Shown one piece after another: positions 1-15,193 of a stretch of 64,000 nt of DNA; positions within the stretch are counted from its first letter, which is position 1; the number at the start of each line of letters is the position of its first letter. Made by a program: the position numbers and the translations under genes. The stretch is from Sipunculus nudus (taxonomy: Eukaryota; Annelida; Sipuncula; Golfingiida; Sipunculidae), in NCBI GenBank assembly GCA_026874595.1, contig CM049322.1, positions 23,657,400 through 23,721,399 on the forward strand, in the 5' to 3' direction. Under the pieces are notes generated by a model. It did not search any database, was not told the DNA's origin, and was given only the letters and a program-made list of their open reading frames with translations.

Positions 1-1434
<1,434 letters not shown>

Positions 1435-1625
1435 TCAGGAATCAAAATTAAATCTGTTGAACAGCTGTCTATATATTTGACTGTAACAGACAAACTGGTG
1501 GTATTTAAATGATCCACATTAGAATATAGATATAACAGATATGTAAAACAAGTGTCAATACAGACAGTATATTGACTGATGTATTATGATGTAGACACAG
1601 TGAGAGGGCAGCCTGAGGTGTGTAC

Positions 1626-1713
1626 CTTGGTCCTGTAGCCAGTCCACCCACATAAGGAGCTCAGCCTCCTCCTTAGAGGGTGGCACTTTATACTCCAGCG
1701 CTATCATTGTCAT
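1626..1713 (-). CDS. DYRK1A: DYRK1-class kinase, first coding exon (MTMIALEY... isoform)
   Basis: Translation from the ATG at 1713 gives 29 residues beginning MTMIALEYKVPPSKEEAELL and ending WLQDQ, then one base before a CCAAG|GTACAC donor (GT at 1625-1624). A TGA lies in frame two codons upstream (1719-1717), so this ATG is the first possible start, with A at -3. With the next exon it gives a 107-residue N-terminus, close to the roughly 111 residues before the same point in human DYRK1A, although these 29 residues are not ones I recognise from vertebrate isoforms. The upstream side is purine-rich with no good acceptor right before the ATG, so the exon probably extends into 5' UTR. An AG at about 1910 (GTGCCTCATGCAG) is one possible exon start. 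The frame-exact join to the signature exon is the main support. Confidence 0.82.
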
Positions 1714-3256
1714 GATTCACGTCTCAGTTCATCTCCTAATCTTCTCTGTCTCATTAAAGTCCTTCATCTCTTTTTCTGGCCTTTAGCTATGCAACAGTTC
1801 TCATCATGAACACTATAGTTGGTAAAATATATATATACAGTATTTATTTGGTCCATTAACTGTTGGTCCTCAGAATCTGGTCCTTAGACTCTTAGTCATT
1901 TCAAACCATTTCCTGCATGAGGCACAAAGCTTTTAATGGAATTTTACATTTTATCCCAAACACTCCTGTTTAGGTTTCTTTTTGCTGACTTTGATCAGCT
2001 TGGTCTAACACACCAAGAATAGTCTTGGACCATGCTCCAATTGAACTTCATCTGGAAACAACTGTCCCTGACATAGGCCTAACAGTTCAGGAAATGTGCA
2101 TAAATGTTCTTGGTAAAGCTCTACTTTTGATATTCGTCAATACAAATCTGAAAAGAATCACATCAACCCTGTATGCACCATATTACATGTATGTGTATAA
2201 CATGCTTCACATTAATAAACTGCATTTGTCACTAAAACATGATTTATACCTTGATAAAGACAGTGAACTTAACATTGTTCATAAAATCAGATATTAGGAT
2301 ATTGTTATGAAGGCTGGATACCAGTTAGCTCCTATACTGCTTCTTTATTAATCGAGGTGCATCTCTCTGCTGTATACATAACAAATCCCCAGCAGCTGTC
2401 AGCTTTAGCTAATGATAAAACTATAAAAATAATAATTTTGGCAATTAACTGTGCTAATGTATTAATGCACATAATTTTCTTTTATGATAACATCTTATCA
2501 AATTATTAAGAATCCTTCCCTAAACATCTCTATGCCACCTCACCTCTCATAACAGAGCAAAATTTCAAATACAATATTATCATTTTTGCTGGTGTTCTGA
2601 ATAAGTTTATTATTCATATAAAGGATTAGCCTAGTCCCTTGTATATTGCCATCAAAAGAGTACCAAAACTGCAGGGATATAAGTAATGAGAACCTGGGAC
2701 AGCAATCAATAGGATATTCAGGTAATTTTAGCATTATCTAACAAATAATTACCCTGCATTAGCTGTCAGATAAGCCTAGTCAAATGAGCCCGTGATAGGC
2801 AGTCCTGGTTCCTGTGACTAGGAACTGCCTTGATGGAGGATACAGATTCCTCGTGCAGGAATATCTTAATTATGACAAAGACACACCCCAGCATCACCTC
2901 ACAGTCACAGTCACAAAGAAATATCATTATGTACAGGTGGTATAACTCTTGATAAATATCACCAGTTTTAAATACCAACATTAAACCCCCAAAAGTGAGA
3001 AAGCTTTCAAGAATTCTCTGAAATGTAATTATTTATAAAAATAGTAACAGTCACAAAAACGGCTCTCTGAGAGAGCAAATAAATCAAACTGGCCCTCACC
3101 TACATCCCCCTCCCCTTCTGTAAGACCATGATAAACTGATAAACAATTTGAGAATATTATGACCTTCGAGTGATTGTAACTCTAATATGAGGAGTTCACT
3201 TTTACCATGCACACATGATGAACCACAAAACAACTTTCAGGGTGAGTGCTGTTCGT
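1714..3256 (-). other. 5' UTR/intron sequence upstream of the DYRK1 start
   Basis: The first tens to hundreds of bases may be 5' UTR of the 1626-1713 exon; the exon start is not resolved. Beyond that I see AT-rich sequence with no convincing exon, element or RNA gene. Confidence 0.4.
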
Positions 3257-3590
3257 GGGGTCGGTGGTGTAATGGTTAAGGTGCCAGGCTCATGATCTAG
3301 AGGTCGTAAGTTCGAATCCCGGTCAGACCCCCATCCTGCCAAGACCCTTAGGCAAGGTCTCAACTGCAAGTGTGCCTCTGTGTACCCAGCAGTAGAAATG
3401 GGTACTAGTAAATACTGGGAAGGTAACCTGTGATGGACTAGCGTCCCATCCAGGAGGAGTTTAACTCCAAGTTGCTTCAAGCTACCGAAACCGGGATAAG
3501 CTCCGGCCTGATGAGCCATTAGGCTCAGGTGTAAAAGCCCAAGCTGTTCTGTCAGGGTAGTCAACACCCAGATGCTGAAAACAGAACCTC
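3257..3590 (+). mobile_element. tRNA-derived SINE (mollusc V-SINE/RUDI- or MetaSINE-like)
   Basis: The head at 3257-3331 folds like a tRNA: GGGGTC at the start pairs with GACCCC at the end, an A-box-like TGGTGTAATGGTTAAGG is present, the anticodon-loop position reads CTCATGA (CAT, Met-like), and the B box is GTTCGAATCCC. A tRNA-unrelated body follows, with GATGGACTAGCGTCCCATCC and ACCGGGATAAGCTCCGGCC, of the kind seen in widely distributed mollusc SINEs. Pol III internal promoters and LINE-dependent mobility are family knowledge. The family name is from memory and uncertain, and the 3' end is not sharply defined. The 156-codon minus-strand open frame across it is not a gene. Confidence 0.85.
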
Positions 3591-6500
3591 TCACTCCTGT
3601 GATTATGACCAAGTCACGTGACCAGTCTGCGACCAGATGACCAAGAACAATTAACAAACGAGTGGGTGGCACAACACCCCAGAGTCACACGGCCACATGG
3701 TACATGGCCAGGTAATCAACAGTTACCATGACAAACTGCCTGAGAGGTATTGGTAACACTATAACAGTAAGACATCGAAATACTCCAAGAGGTATGTCTG
3801 CTCCAAGAACACAGCTGATATGTGTCCAGGAAGAAAGACAGTAGTGAGTGACCGCTGAGATCATAACATCCATAACTCACACGCTGGGACTGCTGCACCT
3901 GTACTGCTTGTAGGGACACAGGGCTGCCAGACCTGACGTGGTTTATACAGTGTTATAACAAGTAATGACTGTGGGCCTCGTGCATGTGTACTGATCAAAC
4001 TGTGCCAACTCGAGCCTTTGAGAGCGTTTCTATGACATGTCTGCTCCAATTGCTTGTACCTTATTTTCATCTTTCTTTGATGACTCCAGATTAGGCATGA
4101 TATATATAATAATTATTTCTATCACTATGACCATTATCATTATTTACTGTCTAAAATCTGAACACAGCAAAACGTGCACAATACCAACTGATAGAGTCAA
4201 GACATGAAGCAGCGGATGTGACTTTACCTTCACTCACAAAGATGCAGGTGATAAATTTCCTCGGCAGGTACATGAGACTGTGATAAAGTATATGATACAG
4301 GGCTGGCAGGTCCCCCCAGCTGCTGCACTGTTCACTGGCCATGGTTCTGACGTATAGTACAGGCACCAAAGGCAATCCCTCAATAGTATTCTTTGACCAT
4401 TGACTAAGAACCACACAAATGCTACCTGCCTCCACATTCAAGTCTCATTAATAATTACATCAAGTAAGGGAAAGGTGCTTTTTTTAACTAACAATGTTGA
4501 CTTCACACTGATGAAACAAGCATCAAACCCACTATGTTAAAAAGTGTTCACAGCTACATGAATAGATTGGGAGACCACAGGAATACCAGTGCCAGCCTTC
4601 ACAATGAATACATGTAAGAGTTAACCTGTGAGTAAGTCGACCTCATCAGCCTCCCACGTATATAATTGTTGCCCTCATTTCTGTTATATACATACACTAA
4701 AACCAGAGTAAATTTGTACTGTATTAACTCTGATTCCACAATGAAGTAACAGATGGATGTTAATTTTTCTGCCTTCCTTTCTGTATCATTGAGTGTGATA
4801 TCAAGTAAGGATGAGCAGTGAGGGCAGCCAGGCTGTGTGGCTCCAGTAACCAGCTGGTGCTGGCAGCTGAGACTGGTTTTAGAAGATGATTCAGGATCAC
4901 TTGCTGGGCTGTGTTAGACCTGCTGCACCAGCCCTCATTCACAACTACCAGGCTTATACAGACTTCTGTTACTAACAAAACAGCCTGGAGAATCAAATCC
5001 AGTACTGCAGGGTCAGCTGAGTGCTAGGTATCAGAGACTTACTGGATGGACTGGACTGACCCTGTCCTGATCAGTCTGGTACTCACTGACCATCATGAAC
5101 CTGCTGGATAGGTAAAGGTCACTAGGGTCAACATCACAGTAAAACCATCACCAACAACATTAAGCATACCTTGTCTGTTCCATCAGGTGAGGACCAATGT
5201 TTTATGCTTCTATATAATTTCTAACACCTCTGATCCATACAAGAATTCAATGATCACATGGTGACAGAGGAAAGCTCCATGAATCAACCATAAATCCATC
5301 AGCTGACAGGGCGACAAACCTCGAGTAACCTTATAACTGTATCTAAGTGTTTACTTGGCAGTGTTGGGGCTATTGTCTGACATAAGTGGACTGTTTAAAC
5401 AGAAATATATGTTATTTTTTTTTCATTTAACCCATTTCATGATTTGTTAAATCAAACTGACCATTTATGATTGTGCATGAGGAGCTATTAGAACAAATCA
5501 GTCGTCATAATAAGGTATATCATGTCATAACAGCCATATCAAAATTATATATCTTAATGATAACCACATCAAAATGATAGGATACCACCTCATAGCTATG
5601 TCATGAAAAGATATCACCTCACAGATATATCATAACAAGATATCACCACATAGCTGAGTTTTAATTAGATATCACCTCACAGCTATATCCTAATTATAAA
5701 TCAGATATCACCTCACAACTGTAACATCATCTCATAGCCACGACATAACATGTATAGCAGTTTCTAATATTGTATCACCAAACATCTCTCACCCCTTAGC
5801 TATGTTGTTTACGAAGCTAATTCAGCAAAGAATGGGAGAGGACTCTGGTCCAAAACCAGGGCTACAGAAGCATTCCCAGGACACAGAGTACCAGCAGATA
5901 CATAACCAAGAATGATGAGGTAGGCTGAGACAGGGACCATTCCATCAGTCATGGTTTCACTGAACCAGGCCCGTAACAGTTACTGCTGGACAGCCAGGTG
6001 ATGCATCACACTTACAGCACAACTGCTCCCAGTTATACCAGCACACGCAGTCACTTCACAGCAAACACTCAATACAGCATGTTCCTAGAATTCCTCCATG
6101 CTTCATTTACATGGCCTGCTCCACCACAACAGTGTTGATGTCTGGAAGTGGAGTCAAGAAAAGCTGGTCCACCCAAGAAGTGTTTACAGTCAGTACTTAA
6201 CACCCTGACAGTACCAAGGACTGTGAGCACAACAACCATGTAGCCTTATAAACCATTTATTTTAGACCATACATGCTGAATGCATATATATATCTATAAC
6301 CAGGTCAAATGCACGTTTGGTAAGCAAATCTTAAGGTATATGGCCCCTGTTTAGCCATCTCATTCCTTTGGCATCATATGACGAGCAAATTTGTCTTTAG
6401 ATGAAGCTATTTTAAGTGAAGTTCTTCAGACATATAAAGATATAGACAACAGCTACTACTGACACACAGTACCTTCAGAAGCCATCAACCTTGCAGAGAC

Positions 6501-9500
6501 TGGACATTCCTGGTTTTACTGGCAGTGAAATCCAGCATTTATCTTTGCTTGACTTACTATGTATAAACTAAAGCTTGTATTATACAATCTGGTTCAGGCC
6601 ATGAGAGCCGATTAAACAGGGTCACTGAGTGGGTGTGTATCTTCTTGTGGACATGGAGTTGATTCTGATTCAGGTAGTGGTTATAATGGAAGACCCAGAC
6701 ACTGGACAGAGAGTGTTTATTTAGATCTCACAGAGGAGCTTGTTCCATTCACCCTAAATAGCCGCAGCTATTTAGAAATAGATGTAACAAAAAGGGCACT
6801 GGTATCAGGTAGTGTACATGGAGGTTATCTGAATCCCTCATAACTAGCATACCTCTGTGTTAAGTCCAGCCACCGGGTACACACACTCAGCACACACCCA
6901 CGGCCATGTACACACCATCATCATTTGGGCTGCATTAGAATAGTAATTCCCAGCTGTACAAGTAACGGTATATTCTCACAATCCACTCTCTGTAACATCT
7001 TTTGTTCCTCCAATACCTGGTAATGCCATTAGACTCACATGGCTGCCAAGGATACCAGACTTACTCATAAGCTCAAGAATTTAAAGAATGCTAGATATGA
7101 ACAACACTACTGAAGAATTCATTTGCTGTGATCACCGGACTACCATTATGATAACGCTCAATTTGAATATTTTGACAGCATTTAGTCTATCCCATCACTG
7201 CCTACAACAGAGCTGTGACCACTTCTCTGTTAAACTAAAGATAATCATCATATTGCTCTGAGCAGTTAAAAAGATTTGGTCCTGTTCCCTCAAGTAACTG
7301 AAACTAAGATTACCTGGTGAACTCCATCATTTGTCCTACTATTTTACCATGTGCAGATCTTTCCTGAGCAACCAGGGTCATCACCTGACTGTGCTGTTTT
7401 CCTTTTTTTAGTGTCGAGGAATCTCCTCTTTTCAATTAAGATCTCCTAAGCACACTCAAATGATAACATTTTTTAAAGGTTTGTCATGGCAGAAATCTTC
7501 ATTATTTCCAATTTTGTTGCAAGATGAACACTATACTGCTCCTGCTGCCTGACATTCCTTCAGGGACAAACTGACCAACTTGACAACTGAGGTGGGGTTC
7601 AGACTCAACATGGACATGGCCTGCCACACCTGAACAACTGACTGTACACAGGTCTATCTTCACAGCAGCCACTTTATCAAAGTTCATGTGTCTAGTGTGG
7701 CACACCTTTAAGTGCTATTCAGGATTATCAGTCGCAAAGCCCACTGAAATTTATAAGTACTTGAGAAATACAGCAATGAATGTTGCAATTCACAGTAAGA
7801 TCTTAAACACTGACTTTACACATGTTTCGTTCTGGACATAATGCTATTCACATAATCTGTGTTGTCTAGAATACCGGTTGATGATATAAACATCCCAGAT
7901 GTTAACAGTATTCCTCCATCAGTTGTACAGTTATGTCCTTTTAAAAACTGGCCAACACAGACACCTCAATCAGCATCATTATATTCATGATCCACTGGTA
8001 GACTTGATTGATTCTTTAACCATCAACTGTGTACCCTTTTATCAACTCTGTGTAGTAAGTGCTTACACACTAGCCACGTTATTTCTATATCTAAAACACT
8101 GTTCCAACCCTGGTCCAAATGATGCTATGTCTACAACACAGCATTAGTCCGGTAACTGGCACAGTGTGGATGACCAGCAGGACCCCTCCTCTACTGCGCT
8201 GGCCAGTTGGTCACTGAGTTGGCTCAACAGAGGTAGACATTTATCATGCTGACCTACAGTGGATTATCCTAATGGGTGGTTACCCTGTTTGACCAGCACA
8301 CCCCATTATCTGAGAGCGGGCCTTGTGTAGAGGGCATACCACTTGGCTTGGACATCTGAATGTACTCACCAGTAGACATACTCTGTAACCTACATCTATA
8401 TACACTACTGGTGAGGTTACATAAACACACCATAATCCTGTATATATTGCCTGGTCTTTGGCATTCCATACACATACAACCTGTCTTCTGAAAGGGTTGG
8501 TCTGTATGAGCACTACAGCACGTTCCATGACTTATGTTCAGGAGCTAATTAAAATGACTACTACACAATACTGAGTCCCCCATACTTTGGCAGCATAGCT
8601 TTACATGTATAGGCTGGTCTGTTTATAAATGAAAGCTTTGTTTCTTGATAAACACTACTGGATCATCATCATAAGGAGACCAAATCCAGATGAAAGAATC
8701 CAGGTCCACTGAAACAGCTGCCTCCACCTGTACCTGTATTGAAGCGTGGGGAAAAAACAGCTCCTATCACCATAAATAATGATAGGACTGTCTAGTTTCT
8801 AACTCAGCCAATGAACTAACTGCCTGAAGGCAGAACTCAGGTCTACCTGATGTAGTTTGATTAACTGTCATTGGCCATTACCTTTTTGACTTGGTATTTG
8901 GCAGAATGAAAAAAGTCTGTTTTTACATCCATCTCCTGGGCCTTTCAAATAAATTTTTATGTTTGAAGATTTTTTTCTCTCCTTTGATGGATTATTGCCT
9001 ACCATGAATATTTCATCACGGCACACTGATTCTCAGAGACAGCTGATAATATAACCAGACCTGTCACAGACCATGTTAAAAGTTTCACTTTGTGGCTTGT
9101 TCTTCTGATGATCAAGTATCTATAAATCAAAGATTTCCACACAACTAGTCTCATCAATTGGTTTATTTCCACCAGTGCCTATAGTAAACTTATAGAAGCT
9201 GAGGGAGTGTCACACTGTGTTAGGTATCTACATGGTTCACCTTTGTTCACTCAGCTGATAGCCATGTAAATATTTGACTGGTTTATCACCGTCAGGTCCC
9301 CATGCCCTACTGTTACAATCCTTATGGTCAGAGAATTATACTATTTATCCAGGCTAACACAATAGGAATCTTGTGTATTCATGTTTTATTCTCAACTGAA
9401 CTAATATTGAACGTTCACCTTTAAGATATAATCCTGTCCTACGTACATGTTTTAACTAACAGTAACATATATGGCCATGCATGGACTCTTAAGAACCATT

Positions 9501-10770
9501 CTACACAATGTTGGTGAGAAACAACTGAACTATGATTTGCCATTTTTTCTGACAAGAAAGTAGGTTCAGTATTACAACAAGTGATACAGTGCTGTGCCTC
9601 TATTACTTTCAGTTAAGATCACAGGTGTCTAATGGTAAGTGCCCAAGCCAATGATGTTCTCATGATATGTGATATTTATAATAGGGGGCACCACCTGTAA
9701 TACTGATTAAAATACAGTAAAGGTGACATGATTATCACCACCAGAGCCAGTCCAGCTGGTGGATGGTGTACAGCAGCTGGTCATCTTGACTGACAACACT
9801 GTCAAAAACAAACCAAACCCACATACTGACTGTCAGGTACCATAGTAAACCAGTGGCTAGATGCCCAACAGCTGCAGCTATGCTTTTCAGTTTTCTGGTA
9901 TTTTATATGTGAGTGGACCTTCACTCAAATACTTCACTGCAATGGACATTGACAGTAACATTTTCCTTCACAAGTGCCTTTGTTTATACATGTATCAAAA
10001 TAAGGGGGCAAATTAATTTTTTTTCCCAGATGACACTTCCTTTCCTGCTAATGCAAACTTATTTATTTGATTTGCTGAATGAGCATTGCCAGTTAGTATA
10101 AACCCTCCTCAGAGACCAAACTGAAGTTTAATATTACCATATGGAACATCCTAACACAAGGCAACTCTTACCACTGCTCACAGTAACTGCTATAACTGAT
10201 GGTACCCCTGCCCCTGTATATTTTTCAGTCTGTCAGTGGGCACATTATATGTCTATCATCCTTTACCCATTTTCTAAAATTGCAGCATCAGACAAAAACA
10301 ACTGTGTGGTCCTGTGTCCCAGGTCAGATAAGCTAGGACAGCAGTCTACTTGTGTTATACTACTGAAAAAAAAACACCACCAAACCCATGTCTGTTATTC
10401 CTGATCTTCAAATCACTGAATTATTCAACAATATGTGACTGTGTTTTCCCTGCATTATGTCAACATAAACATGAATAATCTGGAAGTAATACTGTTTGCT
10501 TTCATCTGATACTTGTATTTTAAACCACATTGACTACTAGACATGTAAAAATATCAGATTCACAAATTATATGACGCTCAAGCATTATGATTACAATCTG
10601 ACTGGTGACAATGTCTATCAACCAGTTAGAAATAAGCAACGAAAATACCCAGGACAAGCCACCGGCACAGCTCTATAAAACAGTACTGTAGTCAAACAAC
10701 CACTGTTAATCCAAATACAACAGTTAACAATCTCTTACAAAACAAGATGTGGTCAGACAATGGTCCTCAG
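3591..10770. other. Non-coding, mostly unique sequence (probable DYRK1 5' intron)
   Basis: No recognisable exon, RNA gene or transposon was found apart from the degenerate tandem block listed separately. Open frames at 4151-4441, 7502-7705 and 8280-8528 (all minus) encode nothing I recognise and lack splice or start support. A minus-strand frame near 4350-4225 reads up to a GTGAGTG donor-like site and might be a 5' UTR exon, but this is weak. Confidence 0.45.
5515..5745. repeat. Degenerate ~30-bp tandem repeat (GATATCACCTCACAGCTATATC)
   Basis: The phrase GATATCACCTCACAGCTATATC recurs about seven times with substitutions and small indels, with roughly 25-35 bp between copies. It is an old, decayed minisatellite with no open frame of interest. 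Confidence 0.7.
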
Positions 10771-12047
10771 AGGGCCCCGCATTTCTGGTAGTGCTGGACT
10801 AGTTTAGGTTAAAAAGTTTAGGTTAAAGTTGAAAAACATGACAAACAGAATAAGGTTTTTATCCATATGCATGAGGGAAAAAATCCTACTTGTTCAAATA
10901 TCATTAAAGAAGATATGTCTGAAATAATGTGTGCAATAGAAAATCACATTGTGCTCTTTTGCCCATATTTGATTTTGAGCAAGTCTGTATTTCAATAGGT
11001 CAGAAGCCCCCATATAGGCACCAATGATCCCTGTGAATTTGGGAAAGATCAAGCATGTTCTTGTTTAGATATCAGGTGCGAAAGAAAATCAATGACTGTG
11101 CTCTGGCAGCCATATTGGAATTCCTACAGGTCTGCAATTCCATAGAGATGGAACCCTTATAGGTACCAATCATCTCTGTGAATTTGGGAAAGCTTAATTG
11201 TTGTTGTTGAGTTATCGCACAGAAAAGAAAATCAGCAATGCCGCTGTGGTGTCAATATTGGAATTTGGAAATTCAAATGTCTGTAATTCAAAAGGTCTGG
11301 AGTCCTCAGATGTACCAATCATCCCTGTGAATTTGGGAAAGCTGAAGTAGTTTGTTGTTGAGTTATCACGCGTGAAGACAAAATCACCAATTTGGCTGTG
11401 GCGGCCATATTGGAATTCTGAGAGGTGTGTATTTAAATAGGTCTGAAGCCCCTATATATGTACATGCATCCCTGTAAATTTGGGAAAGCTGAAATATGTT
11501 GCTGTTGAGATATCGTGCACGAAAGAAAATCAATGACTGGGCTGTGGTGGCCATATTGGAATTCTAACAGGTCTGTAATTCAATAGGTCTGGAGCCCTCA
11601 TATGTACCAATCATCCCTGTGAATTTGGGAAAGCTGAAGTATGTTGTTGTTGAGTTAAAGCACGTGAAAGAAAATCAGCGATTGGGCTGTGGCGGCCACA
11701 TTGGAATTCTGACAGGTCTGTTATTCAATAGGTCTGGAGCCCTCATAGGTACCAATCATCCCTGTGAATTTGGGAAAGCTGAAGTATGTTGTTGTTGAGT
11801 TAAAGCACGTGAAAGAAAATCAGCGATTGGGCTGTGGCGGCCACATTGGAATTCTGACAGGTCTGTAATTCAATAGGTCTGGAGCCCTCATATGTACCAA
11901 TTATCCCTGTGAATTTGGGAAAGCTGAAGTATGTTGTTGTTGAGTTATCGAGCGTGAAAGAAAGTGTCACTGACAGAAGGACAGAAGTAAGGAAGGACGC
12001 ACTGACACAGTGATCACAATAGGGCACCGCTTGTCAAGCGGGGCCCT
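10771..12047 (+). mobile_element. Non-autonomous pearl/Helitron-like element with internal 145-bp array
   Basis: The left end is AGGGCCCCGC (10771-10780) and the right end is its inverse, GCGGGGCCCT (12038-12047). Just inside the right end a strong hairpin forms from AGGGCACCGCTT and AAGCGGGGCCCT, followed by CTAAT. Between the ends lie a short unique lead, seven tandem units and a GGAAGGACGC-like tail. Ends plus internal satellite-like array match the pearl/HINE type of element known from bivalves, some of which are Helitron-related. No transposase or helicase is encoded. Exact target duplications are not obvious. Confidence 0.75.
10925..11965 (+). repeat. 145-bp tandem array, about 7 copies
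   Basis: The marker CTGTGAATTTGGGAAAG recurs at 11031, 11176, 11325, 11472 (one base variant), 11617, 11762 and 11907, giving spacings of 145-149. The last copies are closest to each other and the first are most diverged, as expected if the array grows from one side. It is the core of the element at 10771-12047. Confidence 0.93.
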
Positions 12048-15000
12048 AATATTATACAATTTTTATTTCATGTGGACTTAGATCTGCTTTCCCAGAGACA
12101 CCAGATAATTATGTTTGTGACGAAGATATCTGCAACAGGACAGGCATCAGAAACATGGGGCAGGCAGCACACAGCTTCAGGTGACACACAACTCCAAGCA
12201 GCCAAAAGATGATCTCATTTGTGGCTTAAGATTGAAAACATGCATATTGCTTACAAGATTTACAAGTGACATGTGCAGCAGCTGTATCTTCTATTATGTA
12301 ACATGTATGTAGATGCCGCATAAGCAAAGCAGCAGTTCAGCTAGTGCACAGACCCTAAGAGTAATAACTAAAACATTCATCTCTGTTAAACTGATATTTT
12401 GAAACCTTATGACAAACATTCTATGCAGGTTAGTCCCACACCAATATAACCAAGGCCTAAGTATCCCATATTCCGGGAGAGGATTTAAACCTGCATATCT
12501 CTGTGATGATGTAACAGGTTCTTGATTCACTGAACAAGTTGACATCTTTTGTTACACCCTTTAATTGGGCTAGTATATCAAGTCTCTGCTCCGAATGAAA
12601 ATCTGAAGGATCAATTCTGGTGATCAAGCATCTCTAGTACTACTGTATGAACTTTTGTTGGCTATTTGTCCTCGTAGTGTAATCTGAACATCTCAGGTCA
12701 ATGTAGTACTAAAGTGATAATAAAGAATGAGGCAACTCCTTGTTATCACATCACCTCTGTACTGTACTATGTATACAAAAATTAACAGGACTTGTTTATT
12801 GTTGAACATTCCTTATAAAAATAATAAACAACTTAAAAACCAAACACTGTAGCAACTTTATCATGGGACAGTATTACTGCTGACACAGACAGTCTGACAC
12901 TGAGAACTACAGTCTACTAGGCCAGGCTGAATGATAAATCAATAGGCTTAACTCAACTATGAACTAACATTAGGAACCTGTGCAGTAAGAAAATACTGAA
13001 CCTTAACTAAATATTGTAAGCTGACAATACCGAATTGTCCCCCATTACAATATTAATTAATCTGATCATCTGCCAGAAACAGGGTATTTCAACATCAAAC
13101 AACTATTTGGAAATCTATGCTAAATCAAGCAATCCTCACAGTACCAAGATTTTTGTATCTTGGGAGAGGACAACATTTTTGTGTTGTACCTTGTGAAATG
13201 AGTTTTAGAGATTCCAACAACATCACCTTGACTCACCTGTTAATTCACATTTACGGTGGCTATTTCATGTAAATTAAACATACACTACCTGAGAGAGTTA
13301 GTGCAGAAAAGCAAACATACTCTGAAACTAATGCTAAGAGTCTTGGAGCTTGCTGTAGGGTGAAAGCTAATTACCCATGTCTACTTATCTTTAAACATAA
13401 ACTATTAATCAGCTATAAAATGTGTCAGCTTCTAGGAGATAATGAAAAAGCATCCCTGTTGTCTCAAACCCATATATACTGGTAATATAAATTCTTCAAT
13501 TTTTTCAGTGGATTTCATCTACAGCAGCCAAGAATAGCACATCTTTTTAAGCGACTGTGTGTACACCATTCCAATCCAGTGATAAAACCCCTTGTGGAGG
13601 TCTCCTCTCCGGACACTATCTCTCTCCAGCACACTTTGTCACAACAGTAATCCAATTTGATATGAACTTCAAAAATTGACTGAGGCCATCCAGGGAAGGT
13701 AAAAACTACACACTATAGTGGATACCAAGGCACAAGAGCAACACCACATCACTGACAGATATGTTGTGTACAATTCCAAACTAGTATCCTGGTTCGGTGG
13801 AACATGTTCCAAGCGAAAGCGTGTGTAGACCGACACGAAAAGTACCTCACTTGTGCCAGGACTAGAGCTATATAAGTAGCCTGCTAGACAGTCTACAATA
13901 TAAATAGACTTGCTCCATTGACCAACTGGTTACGTGAGCAGCAGCAATAGGAACCAGCTAGAAAAAAAGATCAGTCCCACCAGTGGCTGCCTGCTTGCCT
14001 GCTATGCTAAATATGAGACTTAACAGTTCTTGTTGGTCGGCACAAGTGAGTAACAACAGCACGTCTGCTGGCGCTGCTGCCTCGATCCTGTGTGTCACTC
14101 ATATGCTTTATACATCAGACTGCAACTCATGCCTGTCAAATATTTATCTGCTGGTTTGATATAATAGAAATACCACCTGGCTGCTTGAGCTGGCATCGTT
14201 TCATGTATATGCTAATCTACCATATGGTCCCCAATGTTCTTTGGTGCATCTCACATAAAAAAAAAGAGGTTCCCTGATCTACACTGGCTGCGGCGGCTGA
14301 ACAGTTTGTGCAATATCAATACGGAAGTGAACTTGGGTACATAACATGACTGTTTTTATTCTGGTGACTGACAACTCGAGTTGTCTCATAACAAATTGCT
14401 AAATGAAGTGTATAAACAGACTGTTCAAGTATGTTGTGAACTGTTTATTGTGACAATGTGACAACTGAAAGCATTTTATCATCACCGCCAATTATGGGTA
14501 ACTCTGTTTGTAATTATTATAGGGTCTATAATGACTCAATGTTGACTGCTGTTATATGGAATAGCTGATGTCTTCCAGGCAATATTAATGACATACCATG
14601 TCAATTTCAAGCATTGATCATGTCAACCTTCAGGTCAACCCTTAACAGTCTTAGTCTTGGTTTAGTGACCAAAAGATAATTCATACATGATAACTATCCT
14701 TGATAAGACAGATGAAACATGAGCACAGCAAATAATGCATAATATGCCCGTTGCCCGTATGCCCTCTGACCTAATTAAATATGTGTGAATTTGTTGAAAA
14801 TGTTATTCAGTTGAGAAAATGTATTGGTCAATACTCCTCCAGAGGTGACCTCATGCTAGCAGTGCTGTCTTTATCGAATGCTGTAATTGTATAAATCTGA
14901 ACATATCATCAAACACTGATCTTAACATCCAACTCACCAAATAGCCTCATTACTAAACAGCCATTCATCAAACAATCACTCTCATACAGCCAGATATCAG

Positions 15001-15193
15001 ACAGTCACATTTCCAGACAGTCACATACAAACAGCAACTTCACAAAACATCCACATCCTAAGTAACTGCATTATGTAGGGGCTCCGAGTTGTCCGACTAC
15101 ACTGGTAAATTTATAAAATTGCCACCAACTTGATGAACAAATATGATACTCATAAAAACACTTTATTATAAAACAGATTCACAAATAAGGTTT
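12048..15193. other. Non-coding sequence
   Basis: AT-rich unique sequence. At 13790-14090 it becomes richer in CpG and contains a TATATAAG (listed separately). Near 14950-15060 there is loosely repetitive CAAACA/CAGTCACA text. No exon is supported. Confidence 0.45.
13869..13876 (+). promoter_or_regulatory. TATATAAG, possible TATA box (weak)
   Basis: A consensus-like TATATAAG sits in GAGCTATATAAGTAGCC on the plus strand, in a local CpG-richer patch. About 130 bp downstream an ATG at 14004 opens 14 codons up to CAA|GTGAGTAAC, a good donor. This is the order expected of a small first exon, but the peptide is not recognisable and such motifs arise by chance in AT-rich DNA. Confidence 0.15.

Noticed and set aside
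3257-3331. Functional tRNA gene
   Set aside because: The anticodon stem pairs poorly and the sequence continues into a SINE body, with no Pol III T-run terminator right after the tRNA-like part.
3490-3540. Hammerhead-ribozyme-like words (GAAAC, CTGATGAG and a GAGCC...GGCTC stem) in the SINE body
   Set aside because: The order does not work: GAAAC must follow stem II, but here AGGTG follows it, and there is no cleavage-site helix between GAAAC and CTGATGAG. These words belong to a conserved SINE body.
3202-3672. 156-codon minus-strand frame
   Set aside because: It is the reverse strand of a tRNA-derived SINE and flanks.
4225-4360. Minus-strand exon reading MASEQCSSWGDLPALYHILY up to GTGAGTG
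   Set aside because: No resemblance to DYRK1 N-termini, no acceptor or partner phase that adds support. It could be chance or UTR.
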